From CAVVGZ01 sp963841845 (GTDB taxonomy: Bacteria; Chloroflexota; Anaerolineae; Anaerolineales; Anaerolineaceae): DNA of 64,000 bases. The position numbers were made by a program, and so were the translations under genes. Of the stretch, positions 53,336 through 63,162 are shown one piece after another. The notes beneath the pieces were generated by a model. That model made no database searches. It was not told the origin of the DNA and saw only the letters and a program-made list of their open reading frames with translations. The stretch is from NCBI GenBank assembly GCA_963841845.1, contig CAWJEG010000012.1, forward strand, positions 1 through 64,000, written 5' to 3'. Every line of letters begins with the position of its first letter. Within the stretch, counting starts at the first letter, position 1.

Positions 53336-53690
53336 TCTTAAACCAATGGATATTGGGGATTTTTGTTTTTGGTGTACCGATAATGGCGACAACATCAATA
53401 CGCCAATCCTCGGCAAGGCTCGGATTTTGTTGGAAATAATAGGAAGCAGAATCTATAATATGGCCGAACTTCCTGAAATTGATTGCTTCCTCCGGGAAGC
53501 CAAGATTGGTATTCCTTCTGGTTTTTACCTCAATAAATACGGTTTGGCCCTGATCTTTCATAATGAGGTCAATTTCCCCATGGGGTGTACGGTAGGAACC
53601 GGATACATACTCAAGTCCCTGATCATTCAGCCAGTGCAGAGCCAATTCCTCACCCCATCTCCCAAGCGATTTGTTTCCCTTATTTATCAT
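53322..53690 (-). CDS. YraN-family (UPF0102) nuclease-like protein
   Basis: 122 residues. The UPF0102 restriction-endonuclease-like core reads LGRWGEELALHWLNDQGLEY, HGEIDLIMKD, FIEVKTRRN and RIDVVAI. The D and ExK residues of the nuclease fold are present. Its stop overlaps the miaA start by 14 bases. Cellular role unknown. Confidence 0.9.
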   Translation of the reverse strand: MINKGNKSLGRWGEELALHWLNDQGLEYVSGSYRTPHGEIDLIMKDQGQTVFIEVKTRRNTNLGFPEEAINFRKFGHIIDSASYYFQQNPSLAEDWRIDVVAIIGTPKTKIPNIHWFKNVHP

Positions 53691-53839
53691 CCCCTCAATT
53701 CTAAATCAAAATTCTTTTCCTTTTATTCTTTTAATGATAGACTACTAAAACATAATTTAATTAGACGATTGATGAATCGGGTACTCCCAGGCAAATTAAT
53801 TCAATCACCAATATCCCAAAAGGACAATTTAAACAAAAA

Positions 53840-54997
53840 ATGCCAGTTGCGGAAATAATCGCCATAGGTACCGAATTATTGTTAGGTGAAACCCAGGACA
53901 CAAATACGCGCTACCTTGCCCGGAAATTAAGAGATTGCGGTGTTGACATGTTCAGGGCAACGATTATTGGTGATAATCCCTCCAGGATTGCTCAGTGTAT
54001 TCAAGAAGCGAGTTTGAGAGCCCAGATCATTATCACGACCGGTGGACTCGGTCCTACAATAGATGATCCAACCCGCCAAGCAGTCGCCCTTGCGTTCGGG
54101 GTTGAAACAGAATTCAATGATGTGCTTTGGGAGCAAATTCAACGGAAGTATCGGAGTTATAACCGAATTCCCTCTGAAAATAATCGGCGGCAAGCCTATA
54201 TTCCCCATGGATCGATAGGGATTGAAAACCCGGTTGGAACTGCTCCGGGTTTTTATTTCGAGAAGGATGATCGTACCATAATTAGTCTGCCAGGTGTTCC
54301 GAAAGAAATGGAATATCTAACTGTGCACTTTGTGCTTCCATACCTAAAAGATAAATATCAATTGAAGTCCATCATCCAGGTTAAAGTTATCCATACCGCA
54401 GGTATCGGGGAATCCTTAATTGATCAACTCATAAGTGATCTTGAAAACATGCAAAACCCAACGGTCGGACTCTCCGCACATGCAGGGCAATGTGATATTC
54501 GCGTTACCGCCAAAGCCGAATCTTTAGAAGCTGCCAACCGGATGATTGATGAATTGGTCGAAATAATTTGTGAAAGGTTAGGTAGTCACATTTATGGTTT
54601 CGATTTGGATACCCTTGAAGGAAAAATTACCCAAATCCTGAACTTGAACCAGCTCTCCGTGGGGTTGGTAAATTCAAATATTTCTGCGAATATTCTCGCC
54701 AGATTTAGCACTCAATCCCCTTGTAATGTTCACCCCGTGCCCGAAATGGAAATGAGTGATAACCTTCGTAAGGTAGCTCTTACAGAGCACCGATTGCCAA
54801 TCCTGTTTTTAGCACAATTAATAGACAGGGATGATCGCAAAGAATTAAATGTATCAATTTCAAAATCAGATGGTGAATTTCAGGTGAAATCCATGTTCTA
54901 CGGAGGTCCACCCCAAATGGGAGAACAATGGGCTATAAATACTGCCATGGATTACCTTCGAAGGAATATTATTCCAGCAAATAATTCAAATCCTTGA
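53840..54997 (+). CDS. cinA: CinA-family protein with a degenerate C-terminal domain
   Basis: 385 residues. N-terminal molybdopterin-binding-like/COG1058 domain (IIAIGTELLLGETQDTNTRY, TTGGLGPTIDDPTRQAV, GTAPGFYFEKDDRTIISLPG) and middle domain (IHTAGIGESLIDQLI, TVGLSAHAGQCDIRVTA). The last part (LSVGLVNSNISANILARFST) lies where NMN-amidohydrolase CinA proteins carry SCTGG, but the catalytic Ser-Cys-Thr-Gly-Gly is gone. ADP-ribose pyrophosphatase-type activity may remain; deamidase activity should not. Confidence 0.85.
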   Translation: MPVAEIIAIGTELLLGETQDTNTRYLARKLRDCGVDMFRATIIGDNPSRIAQCIQEASLRAQIIITTGGLGPTIDDPTRQAVALAFGVETEFNDVLWEQIQRKYRSYNRIPSENNRRQAYIPHGSIGIENPVGTAPGFYFEKDDRTIISLPGVPKEMEYLTVHFVLPYLKDKYQLKSIIQVKVIHTAGIGESLIDQLISDLENMQNPTVGLSAHAGQCDIRVTAKAESLEAANRMIDELVEIICERLGSHIYGFDLDTLEGKITQILNLNQLSVGLVNSNISANILARFSTQSPCNVHPVPEMEMSDNLRKVALTEHRLPILFLAQLIDRDDRKELNVSISKSDGEFQVKSMFYGGPPQMGEQWAINTAMDYLRRNIIPANNSNP

Positions 54998-55005
54998 GAG
55001 GGAAA

Positions 55006-56988
55006 ATGCAAAAAATAGACACTTTATTTACAAATGCAATCGTCCTAACAATGGACAAGAACTTTAACCTCTATGAGCCTGGGTTTGTTGCTGTCAATCA
55101 AGGAAAAATTACTGCGGTTGGATTTCAGTGTGATATACCTGAGGTGGGATTAAAGGCAAATAATACAATTGACTGCGGCGGTAAGGTTCTTATGCCGGGA
55201 CTTGTCAATGCACATACCCACGTGCCGATGACATTATTAAGAGGATTGGCTGATGATTTAAGATTGGATGTTTGGTTAATGGGTTATATGATGCCGGTTG
55301 AGCGTGAATTTGTATCACCGGATTTTGTCAGGTTGGGCACATTATTGGCCTGTGCTGAAATGATTCAGAACGGTATCACAAGTTTTGCTGATATGTATTA
55401 TTTTGAAGAGGATGTCGCCAAGGCGACTGCTGATGCAGGGATGAGAGCTGTATGTTCTCAAACCGTTCTTAAATTTCCAACCCCGGATGCAATCTCATTT
55501 GAAGAATCACTTGCTGCCGCCCGGGATTTCATCGCCCGTTGGAAAGGGCATCCCTTGATTACACCGTCTGTGGCCCCTCATGCACCTTATACGTGTACTT
55601 CTGAGATCCTGCAAGCCACAGCCGCCCTGGCAGTTGAGTATGACGTCCCTTTACACACTCACCTGGCAGAAACTGCCCTAGAGGTGGAAAACATGCGCAA
55701 GAACACCGGCATGCCCGTGATCCCCTATGTTAGAAAACAAAATCTATTTGATGCAAAAGTTCTCGCCGCCCATTGTGTACACATCGATGAAGGTGAGATG
55801 CGTACGATGCTGCACCATGGGGCAGGTATTGCTCACAATCCTTCATCCAATCTCAAACTTGCTTCAGGGATTGCCCCGGTAAGTAAAATGCTTGAATTAG
55901 GGTTGAATGTCGGTATAGGGACAGACGGTCCAGCGTCAAACAATGACCTGGATATGTTCGAAGAGATCCGCATGGCTAATTTTATAGCAAAAGCGAGTAC
56001 GGGTGACCCCAGAACTCTTCCTGCGCAGCAATCGTTATTAATGGCAACCCGCATGGGTGCCCAGGCAATGCATATTAGCGATCAAACCGGATCTATTGAG
56101 GTGGGTAAATGTGCAGACCTCATTCTCCTTGATATTAAACCTCTGCATAATCTTCCGCGATTTCAAAGGGAACCACAAAATATATACGCCCAAATTGTAT
56201 ATGCCTCCAAATCTACCGATGTATGTGATGTAATGATTAATGGGGTTTGGAAAATGAGGGACCGAAAACTGATTGGTTTAAACCTGGAGGACCTCATTCA
56301 AAAAAGCCAGGATTATGCCAAACAAATTGATATCTTCCTGATTAAACGGGAAGAATCAATCCTTTCCAAGCTGATAGCTATTGGCGGTGCAATTGAGGAG
56401 GAAAGTTTTGAAGTACAAGCAAAAGTTCAAATTCCATCCAGGGATTCTGTTTTGCAGGCATTAAAATCTCCGGAAATAAACATCATATACCAGCGGCATT
56501 ATCGTGAATACGATACCTATTTTAGTTTTGAAGATCTTGAACAAGGGAAACTGCGCTACCGGGAAGATCACTTTGTGGATGACAAAGGGAATATTTTAAA
56601 AGTCCGTAATCGTTTAACCCATATTGGAATTAGAAGTGAGCGCACATTCCCATCAAAAGTACTGCTATCAAGGAGTCGTTATTATGCTCCCGCTAATGAG
56701 ACTTTGCGATTTTACAAGGAATACTTTAAGCCATATCAAGAATTTGTTATTGATAAAGACAGATTACGATTCATGGTGGAATACAAGGAGTCGGAATTTT
56801 ATATCAATCTGGATGATGTTCATAATCCTGCAATGGGAAATTTTCTGGAGGTCAAAGCCAGAACCTGGAGTCTCAAGGATGCAAAAAATAAATCCAAATT
56901 GGTATCTGAACTTATCGAGCTCCTTGGAAGCTCACCTGGAGAACCATTAACGGATGATTATATCCATATGGTCGAACAGCGGCAATAA
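55006..56988 (+). CDS. Amidohydrolase (MTA/SAH deaminase type) fused to a CYTH-like domain
   Basis: 660 residues. Residues 1 to about 445 form an MtaD-type amidohydrolase: NAHTHVPMTLLRG (HxH zinc site), HLAETALEVENMR, AHCVHIDEGEM and GTDGPASNNDLDMFEE. Residues from about 465 to the end resemble a CYTH/triphosphate-tunnel domain: SFEVQAKVQIP (signature ExExK, here ExQxK), KVRNRLTHIGIRSERTFPSK and FLEVKARTW. ATG 55006 is preferred to the in-frame TTG at 54994; GAGAGGG precedes it. The two halves lie in a single intact frame. Substrates are inferred only from families. Confidence 0.82.
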   Translation: MQKIDTLFTNAIVLTMDKNFNLYEPGFVAVNQGKITAVGFQCDIPEVGLKANNTIDCGGKVLMPGLVNAHTHVPMTLLRGLADDLRLDVWLMGYMMPVEREFVSPDFVRLGTLLACAEMIQNGITSFADMYYFEEDVAKATADAGMRAVCSQTVLKFPTPDAISFEESLAAARDFIARWKGHPLITPSVAPHAPYTCTSEILQATAALAVEYDVPLHTHLAETALEVENMRKNTGMPVIPYVRKQNLFDAKVLAAHCVHIDEGEMRTMLHHGAGIAHNPSSNLKLASGIAPVSKMLELGLNVGIGTDGPASNNDLDMFEEIRMANFIAKASTGDPRTLPAQQSLLMATRMGAQAMHISDQTGSIEVGKCADLILLDIKPLHNLPRFQREPQNIYAQIVYASKSTDVCDVMINGVWKMRDRKLIGLNLEDLIQKSQDYAKQIDIFLIKREESILSKLIAIGGAIEEESFEVQAKVQIPSRDSVLQALKSPEINIIYQRHYREYDTYFSFEDLEQGKLRYREDHFVDDKGNILKVRNRLTHIGIRSERTFPSKVLLSRSRYYAPANETLRFYKEYFKPYQEFVIDKDRLRFMVEYKESEFYINLDDVHNPAMGNFLEVKARTWSLKDAKNKSKLVSELIELLGSSPGEPLTDDYIHMVEQRQ

Positions 56989-57004
56989 TTTTGGATTGGT
57001 GTAA

Positions 57005-58504
57005 ATGGAGAAGAAAAATACAAAGCAGCAGCCCAGAACCCTCCGGATATTATTTATTGCGTCTGAAGCTGAACCAATCATTAAAATTGGCGGCCTTGGT
57101 GATGTTGTGGGCACATTGCCTCATTTTCTCTCCCGTCTTTCAGCTGAGGACTTAAATGGTTTCGAGCTTGATGTCAGAATTGCCATTCCATTCTATCCCA
57201 CCATTTCTAATAAATTCTTGTCGGAAAAACCCCTTATTACCTTTTCAATACCATACCGGGGTCAAAGCTTGTCCGGCTGGGCGTACCAGTCTTCATTACA
57301 TGACGATCCCCTATTGTTAATTTCCGGATACCCAATTGAAAACGTCCAAACCGTATATTGCCTGGATGCAGATAACGACATGGAGAAATTCATATTCTTC
57401 AGCCTGGCTGCTCTGGAAATCTGTAAACTTGAACAATGGAAACCGGATATACTCCACGCTCATGACTGGCATAGTGCTCCAGCCGTATATGCATTAGCAC
57501 AAAAAAGAACCAGTGATCCATTTTTTAAAGATACTAAATCCATTTTAACCATCCACAACTTACCATTTTTCGGTGGAAATGTCTCGGAGAACTATCCAAA
57601 TTTTGGATTGACAATTGATCCGGTCCCCGGATTGCCGGAATGGGCAGGAAAGATTGTTTTCCCTCTAGGCCTGGCAAAAGCTGACATAATTACTGCAGTG
57701 TCTCCTACCTACTCGCAGGAAATCCTAACCAGTGAATTTGGCAGAGGTTTGGAAGGATACCTGAAAACAAGAACTAAATCAATTTATGGCATTCTTAATG
57801 GTCTGGATAATGACCTGTGGAATCCAGAAACCGATCCTTCTATAATACAAAACTTCGGTATTGACACGCTAGAAGATAAAAAGAGGAACAAGGAAAACCT
57901 GCTGAATGATCTTGGATTGAATTTGGATGCTAATATTCCCCTGCTGGTAAGTATTGGAAGAATGGACTACCAAAAAGGATTGGATCTGACCATTCATTCA
58001 CTTATGGAAACTGGCAGTCTGCCCTGGAACGCCGTTATCATGGGCACCGGAAATCCAACCATCGAAGCAGAATGCCAAAAACTTGAGGAAGCATTTCCAG
58101 GACGGGTTAAGACACTCATTCAATACAACCCTTCTCTTGCCAGAAAAATTTACGCAAGTGGTGATATATTCTTAATGCCCTCCCGCTATGAACCCTGTGG
58201 ACTGTCACAGATGATTGCTATGCGTTATGGATGCATACCGCTCGCCAGGGCAACCGGCGGTCTAAAGGATACAATTGTGGATGATCCGCAAATCAGAAAA
58301 AGTACCGGATTCTTATTTGAAGAAGCAACTACGGCAGCCATGGTGTTTTGTTTGCAGCGGGCATTAATGGTGTATTCTGATCAGAAAACATGGAAGAAGA
58401 CTCAAAAAAATGCCATGCGGCAAGACTTTTCCTGGCAAAATTCTGCCCTGGCTTATGCAGGTCTCTATCTTGATCTTGTGGGAATGAAGAAAATAACGCA
58501 GTAA
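57005..58504 (+). CDS. glgA: Glycogen/starch synthase (GT5)
   Basis: 499 residues; extends alpha-1,4-glucan from ADP- or UDP-glucose. N-terminal KIGGLGDVVGTLPHFL (KxGGL donor-binding), DILHAHDWHSAPAVYALAQ, LTIHNLPFFGGNVSENYP, ITAVSPTYSQEI, IGRMDYQKGLDL, and PSRYEPCGLSQMIAMRYG with ATGGLKDTI. Intact. It forms a pair with malQ (41-base gap). Confidence 0.94.
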   Translation: MEKKNTKQQPRTLRILFIASEAEPIIKIGGLGDVVGTLPHFLSRLSAEDLNGFELDVRIAIPFYPTISNKFLSEKPLITFSIPYRGQSLSGWAYQSSLHDDPLLLISGYPIENVQTVYCLDADNDMEKFIFFSLAALEICKLEQWKPDILHAHDWHSAPAVYALAQKRTSDPFFKDTKSILTIHNLPFFGGNVSENYPNFGLTIDPVPGLPEWAGKIVFPLGLAKADIITAVSPTYSQEILTSEFGRGLEGYLKTRTKSIYGILNGLDNDLWNPETDPSIIQNFGIDTLEDKKRNKENLLNDLGLNLDANIPLLVSIGRMDYQKGLDLTIHSLMETGSLPWNAVIMGTGNPTIEAECQKLEEAFPGRVKTLIQYNPSLARKIYASGDIFLMPSRYEPCGLSQMIAMRYGCIPLARATGGLKDTIVDDPQIRKSTGFLFEEATTAAMVFCLQRALMVYSDQKTWKKTQKNAMRQDFSWQNSALAYAGLYLDLVGMKKITQ

Positions 58505-58545
58505 ATTACCAAAGGATGTTTCAAATCAGGGAGAACTCAATCATT

Positions 58546-60042
58546 ATGTTAAATAATCGAGCATCAGGCGTCTTATTACACCCAACCAGCCTCCCGGGTT
58601 CTTATGGCATAGGGGATTTGGGGGGACAGGCATTCGAATGGGTAAATTTCCTTCAAACTGCCGGTTGCGGTTTCTGGCAGGTTCTGCCATTGGGTCCCAC
58701 CGGCTACGGGGACTCTCCCTATCAATGCTTTTCTGCATTTGCCGGAAACCGGTACCTGATCAATCCGGAACCACTTTTTGGTATCCATATCCTATCGCGC
58801 CAGGATATTTCTGACCTTCCAATTTTTTCCTCCAGTAAGGTTGAATATGGCAGGGTGATTCAGTGGAAGTTATCAATGCTTCAAAAGGCATATGAAACAT
58901 ATATGAATGGTTCTTTCCCCGACCTGGACAAACAGATAGCCAGGTTTATCCAGGATGAGGAATTCTGGCTGCAGGATTACGCCGTCTTTATGACCATTAA
59001 AGAGACCTACCAAAACCAACCCTGGAATTTATGGCCCGACCCATTAAGATTCCACGAAGAGCGAGCCATTGAAAGCTTTATTTCTGAGCATCCTCGTGAA
59101 ATTAAACGTCATATTTTCGAACAATTCATTTTTTCTCAGCAGTGGCGAAATTTGCGTCGATTTGCCAATGAAAAAGGAATCCAAATTATTGGCGATATCC
59201 CGATTTATGTCTCTTATGATAGTGCAGATTGCTGGTCCCATCCTGAGTTGTTTATGTTCAACGAAAATCGCCTGCCAATCTCTGTTGGCGGTACACCTCC
59301 GGACCTTTTTTCAAATACAGGACAACTTTGGGGCAACCCCATTTATAGGTGGGAAATTCACAACAAAACTGGTTACAGATGGTGGATTGAACGGATTCAA
59401 TCATGTCTAAAGAACATTGATTATGTCCGTCTCGACCATTTCCGGGGATTTGGCGGATTCTGGGATATTCCTGCCGGCGATCCAACTGCCAGGGATGGTG
59501 TGTGGAAAGATGGACCGGGAATTAAATTTCTACTTGCAATACAAAAAGCATTAGGCGATTTACCAATCATTGCCGAAGACCTTGGGGAAATTACACAGGA
59601 CGTGTTTGTTCTGCGTGATTTATTCAACCTGCCGGGTATGAAAGTCCTCCAATTTGCATTTTATGGATCTCCCGACGACAGTTTCTTTCCCCATAATTAT
59701 GAAAAGAATTTTATTGCCTACACCGGCAACCATGATAACGATACTGCAGTGGGGTGGTTGAAAAGTACTTCACCAGAGGCGAGGCAAAACTGTCTGAAGT
59801 ACCTGCACAGCGATGGGCAGGACATTGCGTGGGATATGATAAGGGCGGTTTGGGCATCTGTGGCTTCGATAACAATCGCCCCTTTGCAGGATTTTCTTTC
59901 ACTTGGAAATGAGGCCAGGATGAATTTTCCCGGTAGAAGTGATGGAAATTGGGATTGGCGTGTAGATCCGAAGCTTATTAATCAGGATCTAGCAAAGAAA
60001 ATTTGGGAGATAAACTATATCTATGCGCGCTTGAACAAATAA
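58546..60042 (+). CDS. malQ: 4-alpha-glucanotransferase (GH77)
   Basis: 498 residues. ASGVLLHPTSLPGSYGIGDL, WQVLPLGPTGYGDSPYQ, IIGDIPIYVSYDSADCW, VRLDHFRGFGGFWDIPAG (catalytic Asp), IIAEDLGEITQDV (acid Glu) and YTGNHDNDTAVGWL. ATG 58546 is chosen because CAGGGAGAA lies upstream and the domain begins there; an upstream ATG is at 58516. Works with glgA in glycogen or maltodextrin metabolism. Confidence 0.95.
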   Translation: MLNNRASGVLLHPTSLPGSYGIGDLGGQAFEWVNFLQTAGCGFWQVLPLGPTGYGDSPYQCFSAFAGNRYLINPEPLFGIHILSRQDISDLPIFSSSKVEYGRVIQWKLSMLQKAYETYMNGSFPDLDKQIARFIQDEEFWLQDYAVFMTIKETYQNQPWNLWPDPLRFHEERAIESFISEHPREIKRHIFEQFIFSQQWRNLRRFANEKGIQIIGDIPIYVSYDSADCWSHPELFMFNENRLPISVGGTPPDLFSNTGQLWGNPIYRWEIHNKTGYRWWIERIQSCLKNIDYVRLDHFRGFGGFWDIPAGDPTARDGVWKDGPGIKFLLAIQKALGDLPIIAEDLGEITQDVFVLRDLFNLPGMKVLQFAFYGSPDDSFFPHNYEKNFIAYTGNHDNDTAVGWLKSTSPEARQNCLKYLHSDGQDIAWDMIRAVWASVASITIAPLQDFLSLGNEARMNFPGRSDGNWDWRVDPKLINQDLAKKIWEINYIYARLNK

Positions 60043-60058
60043 GAATTGGTAACTTTTC

Positions 60059-61036
60059 TTATTGATTATCTTTAATTTCAAAAGTGGTTTGTGTCAATGA
60101 AGCCAGATATATTCCTAACAAGATTAAGATACCCCCAAAAACCTCGAAGGATGACGGAATTTCACCAAGAAATATCAATGCTAATATGGACGCACCGATG
60201 GGTTCTCCCAGAAGTACAACAGCCACATAAGTAACCGGGAGATAACCAAGCGCCCAGTTATAAGTTGAATGCCCAATCACTTGTGGAAAAAACGCAAGGG
60301 CAACCAACCATAAATATGTTTCATTTGAATACCCGGTCAAGCTTTGACCAAGTATGATGGTTGTAACCAGCAGGATGATGGCTGAGAATCCATAGACCGT
60401 AAAGGCATACGGGACAACATCTACTGTTGCACGAACTTTCCTGCCAATTACCATGTACCCGCTGGCTGCCCAGGCACCGACCAATGCGAGCAAATTTCCG
60501 TAAAAATATCTCCCGTAAAAGAATTCCGAAAAACCAGAACAGTTAATTTTTCCATTAATAATTGAACATGCCATACCAAGACCAACAATGGCGCCTCCGA
60601 TCAAAGCGATGACAAGGCCAATCAATAAGAGGAACCCCGGTTTTTCCTTAAGAAATACTGTTGAGATGATAGCTACCCATAAAGGCACTGTGGTCACCAG
60701 GACTACAGAACTTGCAACGGTTGTATATTCAAGCGATGTAATCCAACTTGCAAAATGGAGCGCAAGGAAGATTCCAGAGAGAAGGATGAGTAGAACCTGT
60801 TTTTTGGTATAGCCCAGGATGACGTGTCTGTATTTTGTTACTGCCCATGGGAGGAAAAACAGAGTTGCCAGAACCATGCGATAGGTAGAGACTACCAGGG
60901 AGGGAGCTTCTTGTTGGGCCAGGCGCGCAAAAATAGATCCAGTTGAAATAGCCAGCACACCCAATAAAATGGCTGCCTGGGGAGCTATAGGGACTTTCCG
61001 AGTTGACCTTACGGGGGTAGATTGGTTAGCGGGCAA
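60059..61036 (-). CDS. EamA/DMT-family transporter
   Basis: 325 residues, about ten predicted membrane helices in two EamA repeats (AILLGVLAISTGSIFARLAQ; LALVGAWAASGYMVIGRKV). C-terminal VVLLGEPIGASILALIFLGE is the typical end of the second repeat. Starts at TTG after AAGGA. Exported or imported metabolite unknown. Confidence 0.88.
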   Translation of the reverse strand: MPANQSTPVRSTRKVPIAPQAAILLGVLAISTGSIFARLAQQEAPSLVVSTYRMVLATLFFLPWAVTKYRHVILGYTKKQVLLILLSGIFLALHFASWITSLEYTTVASSVVLVTTVPLWVAIISTVFLKEKPGFLLLIGLVIALIGGAIVGLGMACSIINGKINCSGFSEFFYGRYFYGNLLALVGAWAASGYMVIGRKVRATVDVVPYAFTVYGFSAIILLVTTIILGQSLTGYSNETYLWLVALAFFPQVIGHSTYNWALGYLPVTYVAVVLLGEPIGASILALIFLGEIPSSFEVFGGILILLGIYLASLTQTTFEIKDNQ

Positions 61037-61187
61037 TAAAAAATCCTTACACCTGAAACCTAAGTTAGGGTACCACAGGCAGTCAATTATTATATCAGCC
61101 TAATTCAGAATAAAAATGTTCCCAATTCAAAATTTTGGTTATAATTAATTAAAATTTGGAAACAAAAACCTGAGAATGGAGGAAATT

Positions 61188-61601
61188 ATGCCGCATGTAA
61201 TAACCAGTTTGTGTTTGAGAGATGGAGGGTGTGCAACAGTATGCCCGGTTGAATGCATCGTACCAGGTAAACCAGTGGATAATTGGCCATTGTTTTATAT
61301 TGATGCGGATACGTGTATTGATTGTGGAGCGTGTGTAGCAGAGTGCCCATACGCAGCCATTTTTACGGATGATGAAGTGCCATCTGCGTACAAAGCAAAT
61401 GGTGGCGAATATCTATCCATGCCGTTAGGAACACCAGGTTATTCCGAGGTTTTTAATGGCACAAACCATGATGGAGACCCTGTACATCTGGAAGCAACCC
61501 GTAAATTATCAGCCGGTGAAGTAATCGACCTTACTGGAGACATTCAAACCAATGCAGATTTCTTCAAATCTGGTCCCGGTTACGACGCATTAAATCAATA
61601 A
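61188..61601 (+). CDS. Ferredoxin with two Fe-S motifs (7Fe/8Fe type)
   Basis: 137 residues. CLRDGGCATVCPVEC near the N-terminus and CIDCGACVAECP form two cluster sites. A long C-terminal tail of about 75 residues follows. GGAGGAAATT precedes ATG 61188. It is longer than clostridial ferredoxins and may be a dedicated electron carrier. Confidence 0.9.
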   Translation: MPHVITSLCLRDGGCATVCPVECIVPGKPVDNWPLFYIDADTCIDCGACVAECPYAAIFTDDEVPSAYKANGGEYLSMPLGTPGYSEVFNGTNHDGDPVHLEATRKLSAGEVIDLTGDIQTNADFFKSGPGYDALNQ

Positions 61602-61626
61602 ATTTTCACAAAAGATAAAGATAATT

Positions 61627-61655
61627 GAGGAAGTCAGAAGACTTCCTCTTTTGTT
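61627..61655 (+). terminator. Terminator after ferredoxin
   Basis: GAGGAAGTC / GACTTCCTC with an AGAA loop, followed by TTTTGTTT. Confidence 0.92.
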
Positions 61656-61688
61656 TATAAATTGGAGTCTGGTGTAAAGGCAGGTGCA

Positions 61689-63131
61689 ATGATGGAAAGT
61701 TCAAATGGATATCGTATGGAAAGGGATTCACTTGGGGATGTCCTTGTACCGGAATTTGCGTTGTTTGGAGCGCAAACTCAACGAGCAATCGAAAATTTTC
61801 CGATCTCCGGGTTTAAACCCTCCAGTCAATTTATTTGGGCTATGGTGATTATTAAACAATCAGCCGCAATTGTAAATCATCGCCTAGGTCTGCTCCAGAC
61901 AGATATTAAAGACTCAATAATACAAACCTGTGACGAAATTCTGCTTGGCAAATGGCAGGATCAATTTGTGGTTGATCCTTTTCAGGCGGGAGCAGGTACT
62001 AGCCATAATATGAATATTAATGAAGTTATCGCCAACCGTGCAACCCAGATGCTGGGTGGTAAGCTTGGACATTATTTAGTAAATCCCAATAACCATGTCA
62101 ATATGTCCCAATCGACCAACGATACAATCCCAACTGCCATCCGGCTAGGAGTTCTTGGTAGATTAGAACCATTGGTTTTGGAAGTAGACGGTTTAGCTGA
62201 TGGTTTGAGAACAAAGGCTACAGAATTTGATGAAATACTCAAATCAGGCAGGACCCACCTGCAAGACGCAGTCCCTATCCGCCTTGGGCAAGAGTTTGGT
62301 GCTTATGCCTGTGCTGTCGAGCGGGACCGGGAGAGGATTATCAGGGCTTCAGACACATTACGGCGTCTAGGAATAGGCGGAACTGCTGCCGGGACAGGGT
62401 TAAATGCCCATCCACTTTATCATGAGCAGATGGTCGCTCAGCTTTCCACAAACACGGGTCTGGAACTATTTCAATCGGACAACTTATTTGAAAGTATGCA
62501 ATCGATGGCAGACATGGCAGATTTCTCTGCTTCCATTAGAACGCTTGCTATTACGCTAACCAGAATTGCAAATGACATCCGCTTGCTGGCATCGGGGCCT
62601 AAAACCGGTTTAGCCGAGATTACTCTACCAGCTGTACAACCCGGCTCAAGCATCATGCCCGGAAAAGTAAATCCGGTAATGGCTGAAATGCTAAATATGG
62701 CAATGTTCCACGTCATGGGTAATGATCACACAATTGCCCTGGCATCTCAGGGTGGGCAGTTAGAATTAAATGTCATGATGCCGGTAATTGCTCATAATCT
62801 CTTTGAAATGGTGGATATCACGATCAATTCCGTCAGAGTATTCACCGAAAAGTGTGTGTTGGATATCCGGGCTAATCCAGAAGTAGCACGCCACTGGTTG
62901 GAAAATAATCCAATCATTGTTACTGCTATTACCCCGATGATTGGATACAAATCAGGCAGCGACCTGGTTAATTATGCTATCAATAATCATTTAACCATCC
63001 GGGAGGCTATATTAATATTTCTCAAGGAAGGAAAGATCAAGCACATTGTAAGCGGAAAATTATTGACAATCGAGGAGATTGATCTGGCGCTCAATCAAAT
63101 CAGAAAGATGACAGAGGGGGGTATTTTCTAA
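61689..63131 (+). CDS. Aspartase/fumarase-superfamily lyase (probably aspartate ammonia-lyase)
   Basis: 480 residues. ERDSLGDVLVPEFALFGAQT, AGAGTSHNMNINEVIANRA, SGRTHLQDAVPIRLGQEFGA, GIGGTAAGTGLNAHPLY and the signature GSSIMPGKVNPVMAEML. HLQDAVP and the GQLELNVMMPVI stretch favour aspartase; GTGLNAHP and PGKVNP resemble fumarase C. ATG 61689 (or 61692) with AGGCAGG upstream is preferred to TTG 61662. Reaction: aspartate or malate to fumarate. Confidence 0.85.
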   Translation: MMESSNGYRMERDSLGDVLVPEFALFGAQTQRAIENFPISGFKPSSQFIWAMVIIKQSAAIVNHRLGLLQTDIKDSIIQTCDEILLGKWQDQFVVDPFQAGAGTSHNMNINEVIANRATQMLGGKLGHYLVNPNNHVNMSQSTNDTIPTAIRLGVLGRLEPLVLEVDGLADGLRTKATEFDEILKSGRTHLQDAVPIRLGQEFGAYACAVERDRERIIRASDTLRRLGIGGTAAGTGLNAHPLYHEQMVAQLSTNTGLELFQSDNLFESMQSMADMADFSASIRTLAITLTRIANDIRLLASGPKTGLAEITLPAVQPGSSIMPGKVNPVMAEMLNMAMFHVMGNDHTIALASQGGQLELNVMMPVIAHNLFEMVDITINSVRVFTEKCVLDIRANPEVARHWLENNPIIVTAITPMIGYKSGSDLVNYAINNHLTIREAILIFLKEGKIKHIVSGKLLTIEEIDLALNQIRKMTEGGIF

Positions 63132-63162
63132 ATATTTCAAGCAGGAAATAACTGGAAAATTC

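Noticed and set aside
53247..53858. 203-codon plus-strand ORF over miaA and yraN
   Set aside because: Both minus-strand genes have clear family motifs and the plus-strand product resembles nothing; it is a shadow frame.
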